Assembly: GCF_014066305.1 (NCBI RefSeq)
Contig: NW_023501047.1
Coordinates: forward strand, 1,116,001-1,180,000
Source: Letharia columbiana
Lineage: Eukaryota > Ascomycota > Lecanoromycetes > Lecanorales > Parmeliaceae
Length of the DNA stretch: 64,000 bases
Direction: 5' to 3'
Shown here: in pieces, positions 41,745 through 53,193 of the stretch
Layout of the letters: each line of letters begins with the position of its first letter
How positions within the stretch are numbered: position 1 is the stretch's first letter
The notes under the pieces: generated by a model
Seen by the model: only the letters and a program-made list of their open reading frames with translations
The model's database searches: none
Told to the model about the DNA's origin: nothing
Translations under genes and position numbers: made by a program

Positions 41745-43173
41745 GTTGGGTGAGGGAGAAGCTTGATGGAGTATTTCTGAAAGAGAGTAACCGTGTAGAG
41801 CAACAAGATTATATCAATTACTAATTTTAGTTAAAGAAGGTAAAAATATAAGGCAGAGATTGGCTGAGTTGGGTGTTTCTCTTTCTAAAGGACAAGGTGT
41901 CATGTTGCTCTCGTATTGAAGAATGGCAGTTGTTTTTGTATCCAGACGCCCAAAGGCGCATTGAAAGGTTGAGGGATTCCATAATCATGATAATCATGCC
42001 TCGCTTGGGGTTCCTGACGGGGGCTGAAGGGCACTAAAGACCGTGAGACCCTAGCGTGGCATTTAAGGCTGCTGTACTCGGTCGAGACAATGTTCCGGGC
42101 CAGCCGCTGGCAATACAAGACAGTGTCGTTCCAGCATGCTCCGTAGCAGTGAGGCCAATGATATAAAGTAAAGGTCTCGACAACTGCCCAAAAATTATAT
42201 TTACATCGTCGGCTGAGCCGACATTTAAAATCTCACGTCTCTTGCCGCACTTAGAGAGGCAATTTCTTCCCAAAAATCGAGGACTGTTTGTCAGCAAAAA
42301 TCCTACGACTGAAAGATCGCTGGGATCAGCATAACACAGTGCTTGCAGACAGTGTGGCTCCGAGAGTGTCTATCGGAAGAATGCTAACCACCGACTCCGC
42401 TTCGGCCTATAGGAAATCCATGGCAGTACGTGAAAATATCTGAGATCGTCAAGTTGAATGTCCAATGCCGTGTGTAGGCCTCGATCCAAGTATCTCTGTA
42501 TCCGAAGCGTATGTGTTCAGTACTTCGCGGAGACTCTAGGGCGAGTCTGTGTACTGCAGGCAGTAAACACAGCTTAACAGTGTTCGCACAATGTGTCAGG
42601 CTGCTGACGTCGTCCACCAGTAATGAAGGAGCTTAGGGTTGAAAGTCGTTTGCCCCAACGACATGGCCAGACTTGGGCACTGAAGGTTAGCGTACTCCAA
42701 AAAAAAGATGCTAAAACTTTAGAGCGCTTGGAATTGACTGAATTCAATGACTTGCGGGAACATGACAATGACCCATATTGATTGGAGCAGCACAGCCCTG
42801 CCCTATGAAGAATCTAGGACTTGACGGATTTTTTGCTTGTGGCTACTGCGACTTATTATTTGGCATATTAAAAATATGTCTGGCGTCTGCTCTCACTGCT
42901 TTCACTGAAAGGCATTTCATGGCTTTGCGTATGGTCAACACAGATTGGATCTGGCTGAATCTCTGCCGAGGGAAGGGTTTGCTTTGAGTGACGTGCCTCT
43001 GGAGGCTAAAACCAATGGCCGCAAGCCCCACGAGAATGCGAGTGTTAGACACGATCATTATCAACGCTAGCTGGGCTTTCCAAACCTCACCCAACAAATG
43101 ACCAGACTAACAATCTACATCTATTTAATTCATCTACCTTCGCTGTTCCACGCCCTGAATCTGTTAGCGCAGC
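41745..43173. other. Divergent intergenic region between bZIP and O-methyltransferase genes
   Basis: The two genes are divergent across about 1.4 kb. No supported coding sequence. A locally AT-rich patch lies at about 41805-41860, just upstream of the bZIP start. Confidence 0.5.
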
Positions 43174-44675
43174 ATGGCTACTTGTCCCAAAACTCTACGG
43201 CTACTCGCTCTGGTGGAGGAGATCAGATCTTCAATCGAGAGTAATGATGCCAGCAATGCGGCTGCACGATCTGGTCTATTGATGAAAATTACGAATTTAA
43301 GAGACGCAGTCGAGGCTCCGCAAGACTCTCTTCTACGAATATATGCCCAGGTAAGCCATCGTCTCAAGCTTGGTCGGTTCTCAATAGCAAAACCCTGACG
43401 ACATCAATATCAGCCGTTGCAGAATGCCGCACTAAGGGTAGCTGTTGAACTGGGCTTGCCCAAAATCATTTCTACAGCAAATTCGCCGATCCCTGAGATA
43501 GGGATCAGTCTCGCGCAACTAGCTGGGAGGTCTCACGGTGATCCAAGGTTGATTGGTGTGCATCCGCTTACTGTGCGCATCGAGCCGCTCTAATTGCGTA
43601 AAATAAACAGCACGCCTTATGAGAGTACTAACAGCCATGGGCATCTGCGTCGAGGTTGGGCCAGAACGCTATATGTCCAACCCCTTGAATGAGGTTATAT
43701 TGCAACCGGGGTACACGGCTGGTGTCAGGTTCCAGTGAGCCTTCCCCCTGAAATCGTCTGACAGCACTGTTGATAGTCCACGCTAGTTTTGATATCGAGA
43801 TTCCTGCCATTATAAAATTGATTCCATGCTTGGACAAGAATGCATTCCAAAACCCAGTTGATGCGTCGCAATCTGCTTTCGATTACGCGTTCGGTGCTTC
43901 CTTCTTCGAATGGATGAAAGAAAATCCAGCTACACTCCGCTGTTTTGAATTGTATATGGCTGGACGCCGAGTCGGAAAAGCGAGCTGGCTCGACTACTAT
44001 CCCGTAGAGGAACGTCTTGTGGAGGGTACGAGCGTAGAGAATGTGATCTTCATGGTCGACATCGGAGGCGGTCAGGGTCATGATCTTAAGAGCTTAAGTG
44101 ATAGATACGGCGACAAAGGTCTACCAGGACGGTTGATACTACAAGATTTGGTGGCAGGCACCCGAGAAATTAGCGCTACGAGCTTTGAATCCATGGTTCA
44201 CAACTTCTTCGAACCGCAGCCAGTCAAAGGTGCGTCTCCCCATACCGCGAGGGATCGACTCCATACCTGGGAACGAGCCCAATACGAGACATCGACGCTG
44301 ATGTTCTTTCCCTTTTTCTAATTGCTGACTGCCAACATCGATCAAGGTGCCCGGGTCTATCACCTCCGAGCGATTCTCCACGACTGGCCCACTGCCATAT
44401 GCCGCACCATTCTCTCCCACATCGCTGACGCCATGACCCCAAATTACTCGAAACTCATCATCCGTGAGTTCATCCTTCCCGATACCAATGTGCCACTCTA
44501 CACCGCCTGTACAGATGTCCGAATGATGCTCTTACATGCCGGACTGGAACGGACAAAAAGCCAATGGATAAAGCTTTTAAGCGAGGTTGGGCTAGAGCTA
44601 GGAGGGGTTTGGACTGCGGAAAGAGGTGGGGAGGGTGTCATTGAGGCATTCAAGAGCGCCGAAGCCCAGGAATAG
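43174..44675 (+). CDS. SAM-dependent O-methyltransferase (plant-type, class I fold)
   Basis: Exons 43174-43350, 43414-43555, 43611-43721, 43777-44229 and 44347-44675 give 403 aa. An N-terminal helical dimerisation/winged-helix part (LQNAALRVAVELGLPKIIST, PRLI|ARLMRVLTAMGI) precedes the catalytic domain. SAM motif I is VIFMVDIGGGQGHDLKSL. The substrate-side motif VYHLRAILHDWP carries the His that acts as general base in this family, followed by DVRMMLLHAGLERTKSQWI. Such enzymes methylate hydroxyls of aromatic or polyketide metabolites and are common in secondary metabolism, but no polyketide or peptide synthase gene lies in the window. The third donor could also be one codon downstream. Gene looks intact. 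Confidence 0.9.
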
Positions 44676-45198
44676 GTTCGCAGAAGTGCGAAGACCTAGA
44701 AAGGTTGGTCGGCTTCCTACGGCAAGCCACGTTTACGGCATGCCACGCGGTGAATGCATGGGAGCTGTTGTGTGATGCCAGATTAGATGAGGTGAGATGG
44801 GATGCTAGTCTAGGGTAGAATCCAAGGATAGAGATGCAACTGCACCATGAGTACCAAGACACACATTTCGGAAATGGACCCTTCCCTTTCCCCAACTATG
44901 TAGCTTCAGCTCGTTGAAACAGGTACCGCGTTGCTGATTACTGAACAGATCTGCGGTGTGAGATGTGTGGGCAAGCGGTCATACGCTTGCAAGCCTACAA
45001 CTTATATAAGTTACTGCTTAGTGATGGACTACTAGTGATCACCTTTTGGTCTAGTTGTGAAAATTTGGCTGTGTGCTTCTATCAAAGTGAGAGTTCCAGC
45101 TAGTGTGAACTACCGAAAGCGATCCCTGTATTATTGTAAGGCTGAGGTACCTCGGCAAATCAGCGCGCTCGCGACTCCAACTTCTGCGCTCAACATTG
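44676..45198. other. Intergenic, PEX16 promoter
   Basis: Promoter side of PEX16. A symmetrical AACTTATATAAGTT element lies near 44999-45012, a plausible TATA region about 190 bp before the ATG. Confidence 0.45.
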
Positions 45199-46494
45199 AT
45201 GACGATAGCAGCAACGCAACACTTTGAAGCATTGAACTCAACCTTCAGCAGCATGACAACCGACCAGTCTAAGAGTGTCCCTATCCCTGACGGCGCTCCT
45301 CCGAAACCCTCCTCCTCCCCCTCCACGTCGACGACCTCCCTCACCGCTCGCCTCCGCATCCCCACCACCTACACCACCATCCCATCACAATGGCTCTCCA
45401 CCTACCAATCCTTCGTCCAGCACAACTCTTCCCAAGTCTCCTCTCTCGAATCCGCCCTCCGCTCCCTCGCCTACCTCCTCCCCGGCACCCGCTTCGCCGA
45501 CACGCCCCTCAGATCCGAATCGCTGCAAACTTTCCTCTCATTACTCACAGCATACAACACGCACCTCCTCGCCTCGCCGCCCTTCTCCCCGCAACGCCGG
45601 TACGAAAGGTTCTGGGAGGCCAAGAGTAGGATCTACGCGCGGTGCACGGCGCTGTTGAGGACGGTACAGTATACGCAACTGCTACTCGAGATGCTGGCCA
45701 AGCGCGCGGGGGAGAAAGCCCGGTGGCGGGTCATAGTGGTGCTGGAGGTCGTAAAGGCCGTGTGTCGGCTGTGCATGGGGCGCGTTTCCGGCTCCCGCCC
45801 CGTCATCGCTACGGGCGTCGGGGACGAACGGACGGAGCGCAGGGTCGATACTCAGCCCACAGACGACGACGCATACGCAGAAGGTGCCCAGCCAGACGGA
45901 GCGGAAGGAGGCGAATGGAAAATGCCTCGCACTGGTATGCGGCTGCCCCAACTCCCCTCCTCCTCGCCCTCGTTCACTGGAAGTGTCGGAGCAGGAGGAG
46001 GAGGAGAAAGCATAATTGATTTCCTCACCTCCCGCGTCATAACGGCCGACGAGATCAAATCCGCCCACCGCCTCGTGCGCAAACTCCACTCCCTTCCCGG
46101 CCACCTCGCCGAACTGCTCTACATCCTGCGCCCCGTGGTCTACGCCCTAGCCCTCCAGCGCTGCCAGGCGAACAGGAAGGACTGGCGCCCCTGGCTATTA
46201 GGGCTAAGCATGGAGATGGCGGCGCGGCAGCTGAGTAAGGCCGACGTGAAGGATAGCGTCGTGGGCGGGATCAGGGGATTATCGGGGGTCGAGAGGGAGG
46301 AATTGAAGAGGAGGGGTTGGGGGATGGCGTGGTGGGGGATGCGGGGGGCTTTTTATGAGAACGTGACGAGTGGGGTCGTGAAAGGGGTGGCGGGGGGGTT
46401 GAAGGGGAAGGCGGTGTTGGATATGCTCGGGGTGGTGATTGAGGATTATGATTATCTGTGGGGGGAGTATTATTTCCCTACTGCTACTTTGTAG
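45199..46494 (+). CDS. PEX16: Peroxisomal membrane protein Pex16
   Basis: Intronless, 431 aa from ATG 45199; a second ATG at 45253 would shorten it by 18 residues. The Pex16 pattern is clear: WLSTYQSFVQHNSSQVSSLE then LRSLAYLLPGTRFADTPLRS near the N-terminus, YERFWEAKSRIYARCTALLR and LLLEMLAKRAGEKARWRVIV in the middle, and LPGHLAELLYILRPVVYALA then RPWLLGLSMEMAARQLSKAD in the C-terminal half, ending DYLWGEYYFPTATL. A low-complexity insertion (about residues 205-275) is typical of filamentous fungi. Family knowledge: Pex16 acts at the ER and peroxisome membrane in biogenesis and Pex3 recruitment. Codon use is strongly C-ending, suggesting good expression. The gene converges on Mif2 with 504 bp between. 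Confidence 0.93.
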   Translation: MTIAATQHFEALNSTFSSMTTDQSKSVPIPDGAPPKPSSSPSTSTTSLTARLRIPTTYTTIPSQWLSTYQSFVQHNSSQVSSLESALRSLAYLLPGTRFADTPLRSESLQTFLSLLTAYNTHLLASPPFSPQRRYERFWEAKSRIYARCTALLRTVQYTQLLLEMLAKRAGEKARWRVIVVLEVVKAVCRLCMGRVSGSRPVIATGVGDERTERRVDTQPTDDDAYAEGAQPDGAEGGEWKMPRTGMRLPQLPSSSPSFTGSVGAGGGGESIIDFLTSRVITADEIKSAHRLVRKLHSLPGHLAELLYILRPVVYALALQRCQANRKDWRPWLLGLSMEMAARQLSKADVKDSVVGGIRGLSGVEREELKRRGWGMAWWGMRGAFYENVTSGVVKGVAGGLKGKAVLDMLGVVIEDYDYLWGEYYFPTATL

Positions 46495-46998
46495 GGAGGG
46501 GAAGGTTTGGAAGAGTATTTTTGGTGGATGGTGTGGAGGCAGGGAACTATTGTATGAGTACGGCGGTATTTAAACCCCATGGAGCAGAGCGAAGCAATCT
46601 AGCGTAATTTTCAATGTCAAAAGTGAAATCTTGGTTGGCTTTACTTCGTATGCTACTGAGGACGGCAATCCAATGCAAAACGGAATTTGGACGAAGCAGT
46701 ACAGTAAGCAGGAGCTTCATGACTCTTCGAAGGTCGAGCAAGTGACTAATCATCTCATCGAGCAGGCATCTCATAATGATCCTAATACACAAATACAGTA
46801 TGCTGCACACATATGCGGCACACGATGCCTCCCGAAGATGTACGCTCAAACCAAATTATCGCTTTGCTGGGTGGGAAGAGCGTCATCTTCATCATGCAAC
46901 CAAGTGCCCGGAACGCCGGTAAGTACCCTAAACCCTCCCCATTGGTATCAACATCTGGCAGCACAGCCCTTATCTGTTGATGCGACGCCATCCCAAAC
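46495..46998. other. Convergent 3' interval between PEX16 and Mif2
   Basis: 3' flanks of both genes. An open frame (46631-47002 plus) overlapping the Mif2 end has no support. Confidence 0.55.
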
Positions 46999-49309
46999 CT
47001 AGCTCATAGCGCTCTCATCCAAAGTGTTGGCGAGAACCTCACAGCCCTGTGCAAAAAAGATGCGAGCAGGTTTTGTGGGGGAGCGGTTGGTGATCGAATA
47101 GAAGTTTCCTATCCAGGCATCCAGTCAGCATCCACAGTAGACTCTAGAATTGAACGCAAGAGCAGCAACGAGATCCCTTGCCATAGAAGACAAGATCTTA
47201 GCTAATGCAAGTTGACAGATCCGCACTAACGCCTGAAGTTCGTCCACAACGTTTGGTGTGGGTGCGTACAAATCGTGGATAGAGTTGCTCCTTCTGCCTC
47301 CGCGCTAGTTTTGCTTTCGAATGGAACATGCAAGCAGTAATGAAAAGCGAAAGAGAGCGAAATAGCTTACCTCTAGGGACTTGCCACTGTCCTCCCTTGC
47401 CAATGCTGAACGTCTTCAACGGCGTACCCATACTAACTTCAACCCGGCCGTAAAAAACGAAAAAAACCATCTGCATCTTTCTAGAGTTCTTGACGCGTTT
47501 GGCTCCTCCAGGTGGCAGGTCGACCATTCCGGAGCCGAAGAAATCCAGAGTAAGGGTTTTTGCGAATTTGAAATCGGCACCGCTGATGTCGCGCATCTCG
47601 ATAGCTTCGAATGAGTATGCGACCTCTAATTCGGAGTTAGTATGAGCTGGTGAGGAAGGACAGTGCTTTCCACAGAGAAATCGGACCTTGCTCCCAGGTA
47701 TTCTCCTCATTGAATTTGCCTGTACTTGGATCCCAATCCATCACGTTTGCATGCATAATACCTGTGTCTCGTTCCCAATCATCCTTTTCTTCATCCTCTT
47801 CTTCAACCTCTTCGAGATGGGATTTCGCTCGTGATTGGTTCTTTTTGTATCGATATTTTTGCTTTGGCCGTTCTTCGACCACCTCGTCCACTCGGACAAT
47901 CTCTTTGATCCCAGGTAAGGAATCAGTGGTTCTATCACCGAATACGAACCGCTCCCCACGCCAGCTTGCCAAAGGCTTGATAGAGTGTCTTCCACTCCTA
48001 GTGAGAAGAGCGCCGTTGTCGTTCGCTGGGGTTTCGCTACGTGGGTTGAATCTTGACCTGGACGCTGACCTAGCACGCACAGATGATGGCTTGTCGCTCG
48101 CTTTCTTGGTTGCCTTCATCTGCACGTTGGGGTCGCGCTCGGTCGGCTTCTTTCCTTTCCCTTTGCTGGTTTGGGCAGGGGCAGGAAGAGGGGCAGCAGG
48201 TTGTTCTACTTCTTCGTCTCGGAATATGTCAGTCCTCGCCTTCTTTGGTCTTCCACGGCGAGGTGTCGCAGGCGCTGGCATTAAAAGAGACATCTGAGAC
48301 CCATTTGGGTCGACCATCATGGCTTTGGGTGCACGCCCTGGCTTCCTTTTCGGTTCCTTGGCTTCCTTGGCTCCTGCAGTGGCTTCTGGTTCTGCCATTT
48401 GGCTCTCTTCGGGCTCGGAGCCTTGCGGTTGTTGCTCGGTGTAGTCTTCCCTTGGCATTCCCGGTTCTAGTGTGGACTCTCCGGTAGCGTGATCATCCCC
48501 ATTCGGCAGAATAGCATCGTCTTCATCGTATATTATGCCGTTGGTAGTGCTTTCGCCATTCAATGCATCCGAGTCTCCATCATCGAAGTCATCCCCCATA
48601 CTTAGATCAAAGGGCCGTTTGTTCTTGCTCTTGCCAGTAGCAGAGGCTAAGTTGGGCTGTTTTAGCTTAGGCACTGAAGCCTTAGCCGGCGACCTCTCTA
48701 TACTCATTCGCGGCTTATCCATCGAAAAATCCAACTGCCTGTTGACCCTGTTCGGAGGCGGATGTGACGTTGCTCTGGTAGGAGTTCCATTATTTAGGTT
48801 TCGTGAGGGTGAAGACATTGGTCCCACAGATCGAGGCATGGATCTTCTAGGTGATGAGTTGAGATGAGTTTTGATGGGGGAAGTCGCACGTGGCGGGAGG
48901 CTGATCCTGCCGTTTCGAGTGCTCCTGACCAGTTCGGAAGGCTCCGGTATCGTACCTGTGAAAATAGGATGTTAATAATTGAGTATATTGACCCACATCT
49001 CATCGTGTATACGGCTTACTTTCAACAATGTCCATACTATCATCTGCAGAATCGGTAACGTCGTGGGATATGCCATTTGGATGGAACACCGACTTGGCTG
49101 GTGAGGAGAAAGAAGGTATGGGCTCCATGCCGTTCTCATCTCTAACACCGGTATCCTTGAGCTCGACACCAGTTCGCCTAGACGTTGATTGTGAGCTAGC
49201 GGTGAGAAAAATGTTTGCAAGCTTTTGCTATTGCCCACCTTCCCCTACGGCCAAGCGCTGTGTAGTCTCCAGGTCCCCTCTCTTTTCGCGGTGTTTTTCT
49301 TGGAGCCAT
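46999..49309 (-). CDS. MIF2: Centromere protein C homologue Mif2/CENP-C
   Basis: Exons 49309-49239, 49177-49020, 48955-47687, 47625-47371 and 47108-46999 join in frame to 620 aa. The N-terminus MAPRKTPRK...YTALGRRG|RRTGVELKDTG and VRDENGMEPIPSFSSPAKS is the conserved Mif2 start that binds the MIND complex. A central acidic and basic region contains an AT-hook (TPRRGRPKKAR, about residues 307-317). The CENP-C signature TRSGRHSIKPLASWRGERFV lies at about 395-414 and recognises the CENP-A nucleosome. The last about 110 residues form the dimerising cupin (EVAYSFEAIEMRDIS, KMQMVFFVFYGRVEV, GQWQVPRGNFYSITNRSPTK, RIFFAQGCEVL). This is the inner kinetochore scaffold. The last intron is long (262 nt). 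Complete and apparently functional. Confidence 0.95.
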
Positions 49310-49663
49310 GGCTTGGTGATGCTGTGAGGTTTGCGCAGTCTCCAATGCCAACTTAATGCAGATGAATGTCCTTCCCCACGCAGATTAGTGTTACACGGCA
49401 CAAAGCTTTATATGGAAAAGTTCGGGGGTGAAGGAATGCGCGTCGAGTCCGTGATGCGGACTGGGAAGGTGTGAAGAAGAGTGCCAAGCAAAACAAGGCC
49501 TAACACGCTAAGCGCAGGAAAGGTAAATCTTCGGCAGTGGTGTCTTACTACGCGCTTTTCATCAACACGTCCCCCAGTGATTAATGGAGGAGTATACTCG
49601 AGGCGCCTTCCATTCGATCTTCTCGAAAGCTTCAATTCATTATTCACAATCATTTCATCCAAC
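49310..49663. promoter_or_regulatory. Divergent promoter of Mif2 and RNase H2 subunit A
   Basis: 354 bp separates the two start codons, so a shared bidirectional promoter is likely. Both products act in S/M-phase chromosome biology. GCGCG-containing stretches occur, including ACGCGCTTTT near 49550, similar to an MluI-type cell-cycle box core (ACGCG). Confidence 0.55.
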
Positions 49664-50750
49664 ATGGAAGAAATTGAGTCTCAAGACTTGGCTTCACAGG
49701 ACATTCCTCAAGAAACCCCTGCTAAAGACGTATTCATTGCGCCCTCCATTCACGGACAAGCCATTCTCGCTGGAGCATCTTACACACATCATTCCCCGAT
49801 CCCCGAAGTTGTATCTCGGAATCTCTCAACAGAGTGTATCCTGGGTGTCGATGAGGCGGGCAGAGGCCCAGTACTCGGTAATTCATCTCAATGTTTCGTC
49901 AATATGGCAACACTCATCACGATCAAAAGGTCCTATGGTCTACGGTCTATTCTACCTTCCACTTATACAACACCGATCACTTCTCGCCCAGACACATCAC
50001 TTTGATGACTCCAAAGTCCTCACTCCAACTTTTCGCTCCTCACTTATGAAAGCTCTTTGCACTCCTGGCACCGATCTTTATCAAAATTGTGGGTGGGCAA
50101 CAAGGGTCATGTCAGCCCGCGACATAGGCTCTGGTATGCTCAAGCCCGCGGGAACCTACAATCTGAATGCTCAGGCAATGGACGCAACCATCGACCTCAT
50201 AAAAGATGTTTTTGCAAAGGGAATCAATGTTCGAGAGATCTACATCGATACGATTGGAAATCCTGCGATGTACCAGAAGAAGCTGGAACGCATCTTTCCA
50301 ACAACAATGATCACCGTCGCTAAGAAAGCTGATTCACTTTACCCTTGCGTTTCAGCTGCTTCCGTATGCGCCAAAGTCACCAGAGATGCTGCGCTCGAAG
50401 TCTGCTATCAGACTTACGCATCTGCCGCTGATGCACCAGAAGAACCGCAAGCAGCTGCAGAAGGCTGGGGATCCGGGTACCCGTCAGATGCAAGATGCAC
50501 AACATGGCTAAAAGGGCATATGAATCCCGTGTTTGGTTGGGGCAGTGAGTGCCGATTCAGCTGGAGTACGGCCAAAGATCTGCTCGAAGCCAAGGGTACC
50601 GGTACCAAAGTCGATTGGCCGGTGGAAGATGACGAGCAAGGCATGCGGGTGACTGACTTCTTCTCGACTACAGCAGACGATGGAATAGATAAAGAATCTA
50701 ATGAGCTCGCGAGTTGGTTTGGCAGGCCTGTTGCCGAAGAGGTCTTTTGA
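49664..50750 (+). CDS. Ribonuclease H2 catalytic subunit A
   Basis: Exons 49664-49877 and 49930-50750 give 344 aa; the conserved Gly codon is split G|GT. The active site is visible: ILGVDEAGRGPVLG|PMVY carries the DEG catalytic pair; HHFDDSKVLTPTFR is the second motif; EIYIDTIGNPAMYQKKLERI holds the next catalytic Asp; ITVAKKADSLYPCVSAASVC is the substrate-binding motif, with ARCTTWLKGHMNPVFGWGSE after it. Family knowledge: RNase H2 cleaves 5' of single ribonucleotides in DNA and removes RNA-DNA hybrids, with two accessory subunits that are not encoded here. Length matches fungal orthologues, and the C-terminal extension (MRVTDFFSTTAD) resembles a PCNA-interaction peptide (Q/M-x-x-T-D-F-F). 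ATG 49664 is chosen because it is the first in frame with the active-site exon. Confidence 0.95.
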
Positions 50751-53193
50751 GAAAATCAAACAATCATATCTTATACACCATCATTTCATCTTCTACGCCT
50801 CTGGGTTCTTTACGCAGCTGAACCTGCATTGTACATAAACATATAACCGTGGATCCTCAAGATCGCGTTACCGAAAGCGCTGCCGGCATCAATTAGGGCT
50901 ATAAACTCGCAGCTGAAGCAGCGAACCTCTGATGGGCGAGTAAAGACCTCAGGCAATTCGATATGTCAGAGAAGGCCTCCAGTCTTCCGGTCGACATGTG
51001 GAATATGCCCCACGACGACTCCCTATTCTCGGTCATGGCTGCCGAACTCAGCGTTTTCTCTCAAGTCGAACTCGAGGCAGTACGCCTCTGGTGGGCGAGG
51101 AGTGAGAAGAGCAGCGAAACAGCCAACGACTGTCAGACCAGTTAAAAGAAGTAACGAAGAGAGTGTACTGGGTGTTGGCAGAGACTTTTGCGATGCTCAC
51201 TTCGAATCCGAGGTTATGCACGATCAAAGCAAAGTACGTGAGTATGCTACTTGCAGATGAGAGTATGAGCTTAGTTCAATCACGATACCAGCATCACCAG
51301 CCGTACTCTGGCTTCGAACCTCAAGGCAAGCTTTCAGTCCGCCCCAGCTTCTACAACAGCAATCACAACCTGGCTTTCAGCCGCGGAAGAGAGGCCGAGA
51401 CCAGCCATTACAGCTGAAATAAAAGTCGACATTGATTGGTACGCCTTCAACAGCAACAACTCCGTCTATCGCACGGCCAGTCGCCTCTACTACAGTCTCG
51501 ATTTGCCAGTCAACCCTGGTCTCAAATACCTCTTCGGCATCGCAGGACGTCGTGGCATTGACAAGCAGCTTGTCGTCGCTTCCGCAGCTCAGCTCCAGAA
51601 GACGCATTATTGGAACTCGCCCGACTTCCAACTTCCGGGGAAGTGCTTTGATGAAGGATCCTACGGCAGATTCATCAGAAACGTCCGCTTTCCCTGCTCG
51701 CACTTGCCCATTTCTTCGAATGCTACCGTGATGGACTCGCTAGCTATGTATTCGACCCCAGCCGTGCGAACTCTGTTTGGAGACCCGGCGCGAAAAGTGA
51801 ATCCTCCCTTCTAACCAGAATATAAATATAGATACCGGCATCTGCAATTCCAGCAGTGGTCGACTTTGACTGCACGTCCGGGGTCGAGTTGCGACAGTGG
51901 TGTAAAGACAGCCGCCTCCCAAGCTTGCATCTTCAAGCCGTTCTCAACCAACAAGCCAAAAGTAAGCGGTAAAAGCTCGAAGACGCCACCGCAACGGACA
52001 TAGGTATCACTCCATCTTTGGGAAGAAAGAGAGATGCTGAGGATGACCTGAACGAGAGCGCTGCCAATAAGAAGAGATCAAATGGCCTCCCGCTGTCGTA
52101 CTCTATGCTGGCACATAGTTCAATCCCGGAAAAACTGTGCCAAACACACCTGTAACGGTCAGACCAGCCCCAAGTCGAGTTTCTTCTATCTTCGTATCGA
52201 GCTACGAAGGTGGGCCGTAGACAAAATGATGACAATCTTGAAAGGGGAGGAGAAGGAGAAGCTGCTGGCAGAGGCCAAAGCGTTGCTCCAGTCTTCGCCT
52301 ATATTGTGGGAAGGACGTTTCATCGCGTTGAGAAGATTTCAGCCATTGAACTTCCGCGCGGCCGAGAAGGACGGCTTTCTTGAAGCGGGTCCCGGAGCAA
52401 TATAGCGATATCAGCTTCACTTTCACATTCCATCTCAGGTACTATGGTTGGAAAGTTGCCGAAGCTCGAAATTTAACCATGCGGGAGGTTTCTTAGACAA
52501 GCTGGCTATCGGCAGGTCTTCGCGTATAGCCTCAGCGATACGGTATCTTTAGTGGAATCGGATGATCCAGACACGACTGCGAGGGTGCGATGCCCACTCC
52601 ACCGTCGTGTGGACTCGACAACTCAAAGAAACCCTGAGATTGCGTCTACCTCCTCAGATCCCGAGCGGCAATGTGAGCCAATCCGGCACCCAATATCGTG
52701 ACCCTTTGGTGACAACCTTAATCTTGCTTGTAGAAATTCACCGCTCACATCCTTGCTCTACTCTTGGCCATGTGAACGCTGACGACTGTCTTGGTCTGAA
52801 GCAGCAACGAGAGGAAACGGGAGGGGACGAGGACTATCCCGACGTGGTATTATGCTCTCATTGAGCATGAGAACATCATTGAGTTGTGGCAAATGATTGT
52901 AAATTAAGGAGAGAGTTGGTGGTGAGCTTCAGCACGGGAACATCATTCGAAAATGGTCAAGCAGTACGGAGACCCAAGACGTTGCGTCGGAGTTGAGCCT
53001 ACAGCTCCTTGGAAGAATAGGAAGCCTTTGCGGATGCCGTATTGAGAATCATCTCATAGAATAGAACATTAGACAAGGTTAATGCTAGAGGCACGACTTT
53101 CAGACTTCCATCATCTCTATCATAACATACGTGAACTTAACATACGGCATAATGTACAACTTTCCCCCTTCCCCTCCCCTCAAACCTCCCTCG
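50751..53193. other. Unrecognised coding-like stretch and intergenic DNA
   Basis: A plus-strand frame without stop runs from about 50848 to 51233 (GGRGVRRAAKQPTTVRPVKR, SVLGVGRDFCDAHFESEVMH) but has no early ATG. A GTACGTGAG donor at 51234 and an acceptor ending 51274 would join it to a second open frame to 51814 (WYAFNSNNSVYRTASRLYYS, DLPVNPGLKYLFGIAGRRGI, THYWNSPDFQLPGKCFDEGS). A different frame starts with an ATG at 50963 (MSEKASSLPVDMWNMPHDDS). A further stretch, VVDFDCTSGVELRQWCKDSR with GRKRDAEDDLNESAANKKRS, follows at 51850-52130. I recognise no family. It may be a fast-evolving gene with uncertain start, or a decaying one. 52420-53190 shows nothing certain. Confidence 0.35.

Noticed and set aside
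47650..48297. 215-codon plus-strand open frame
   Set aside because: Antisense to Mif2/CENP-C exon 3; Ser/Phe/Leu-rich shadow without domains.
51370..51420. A broken AT-hook (RKRGR then PAITAE) suggesting a 2-nt insertion
   Set aside because: The frame containing PRPAITAEIKVDIDW is open far upstream by itself, so no indel is needed.
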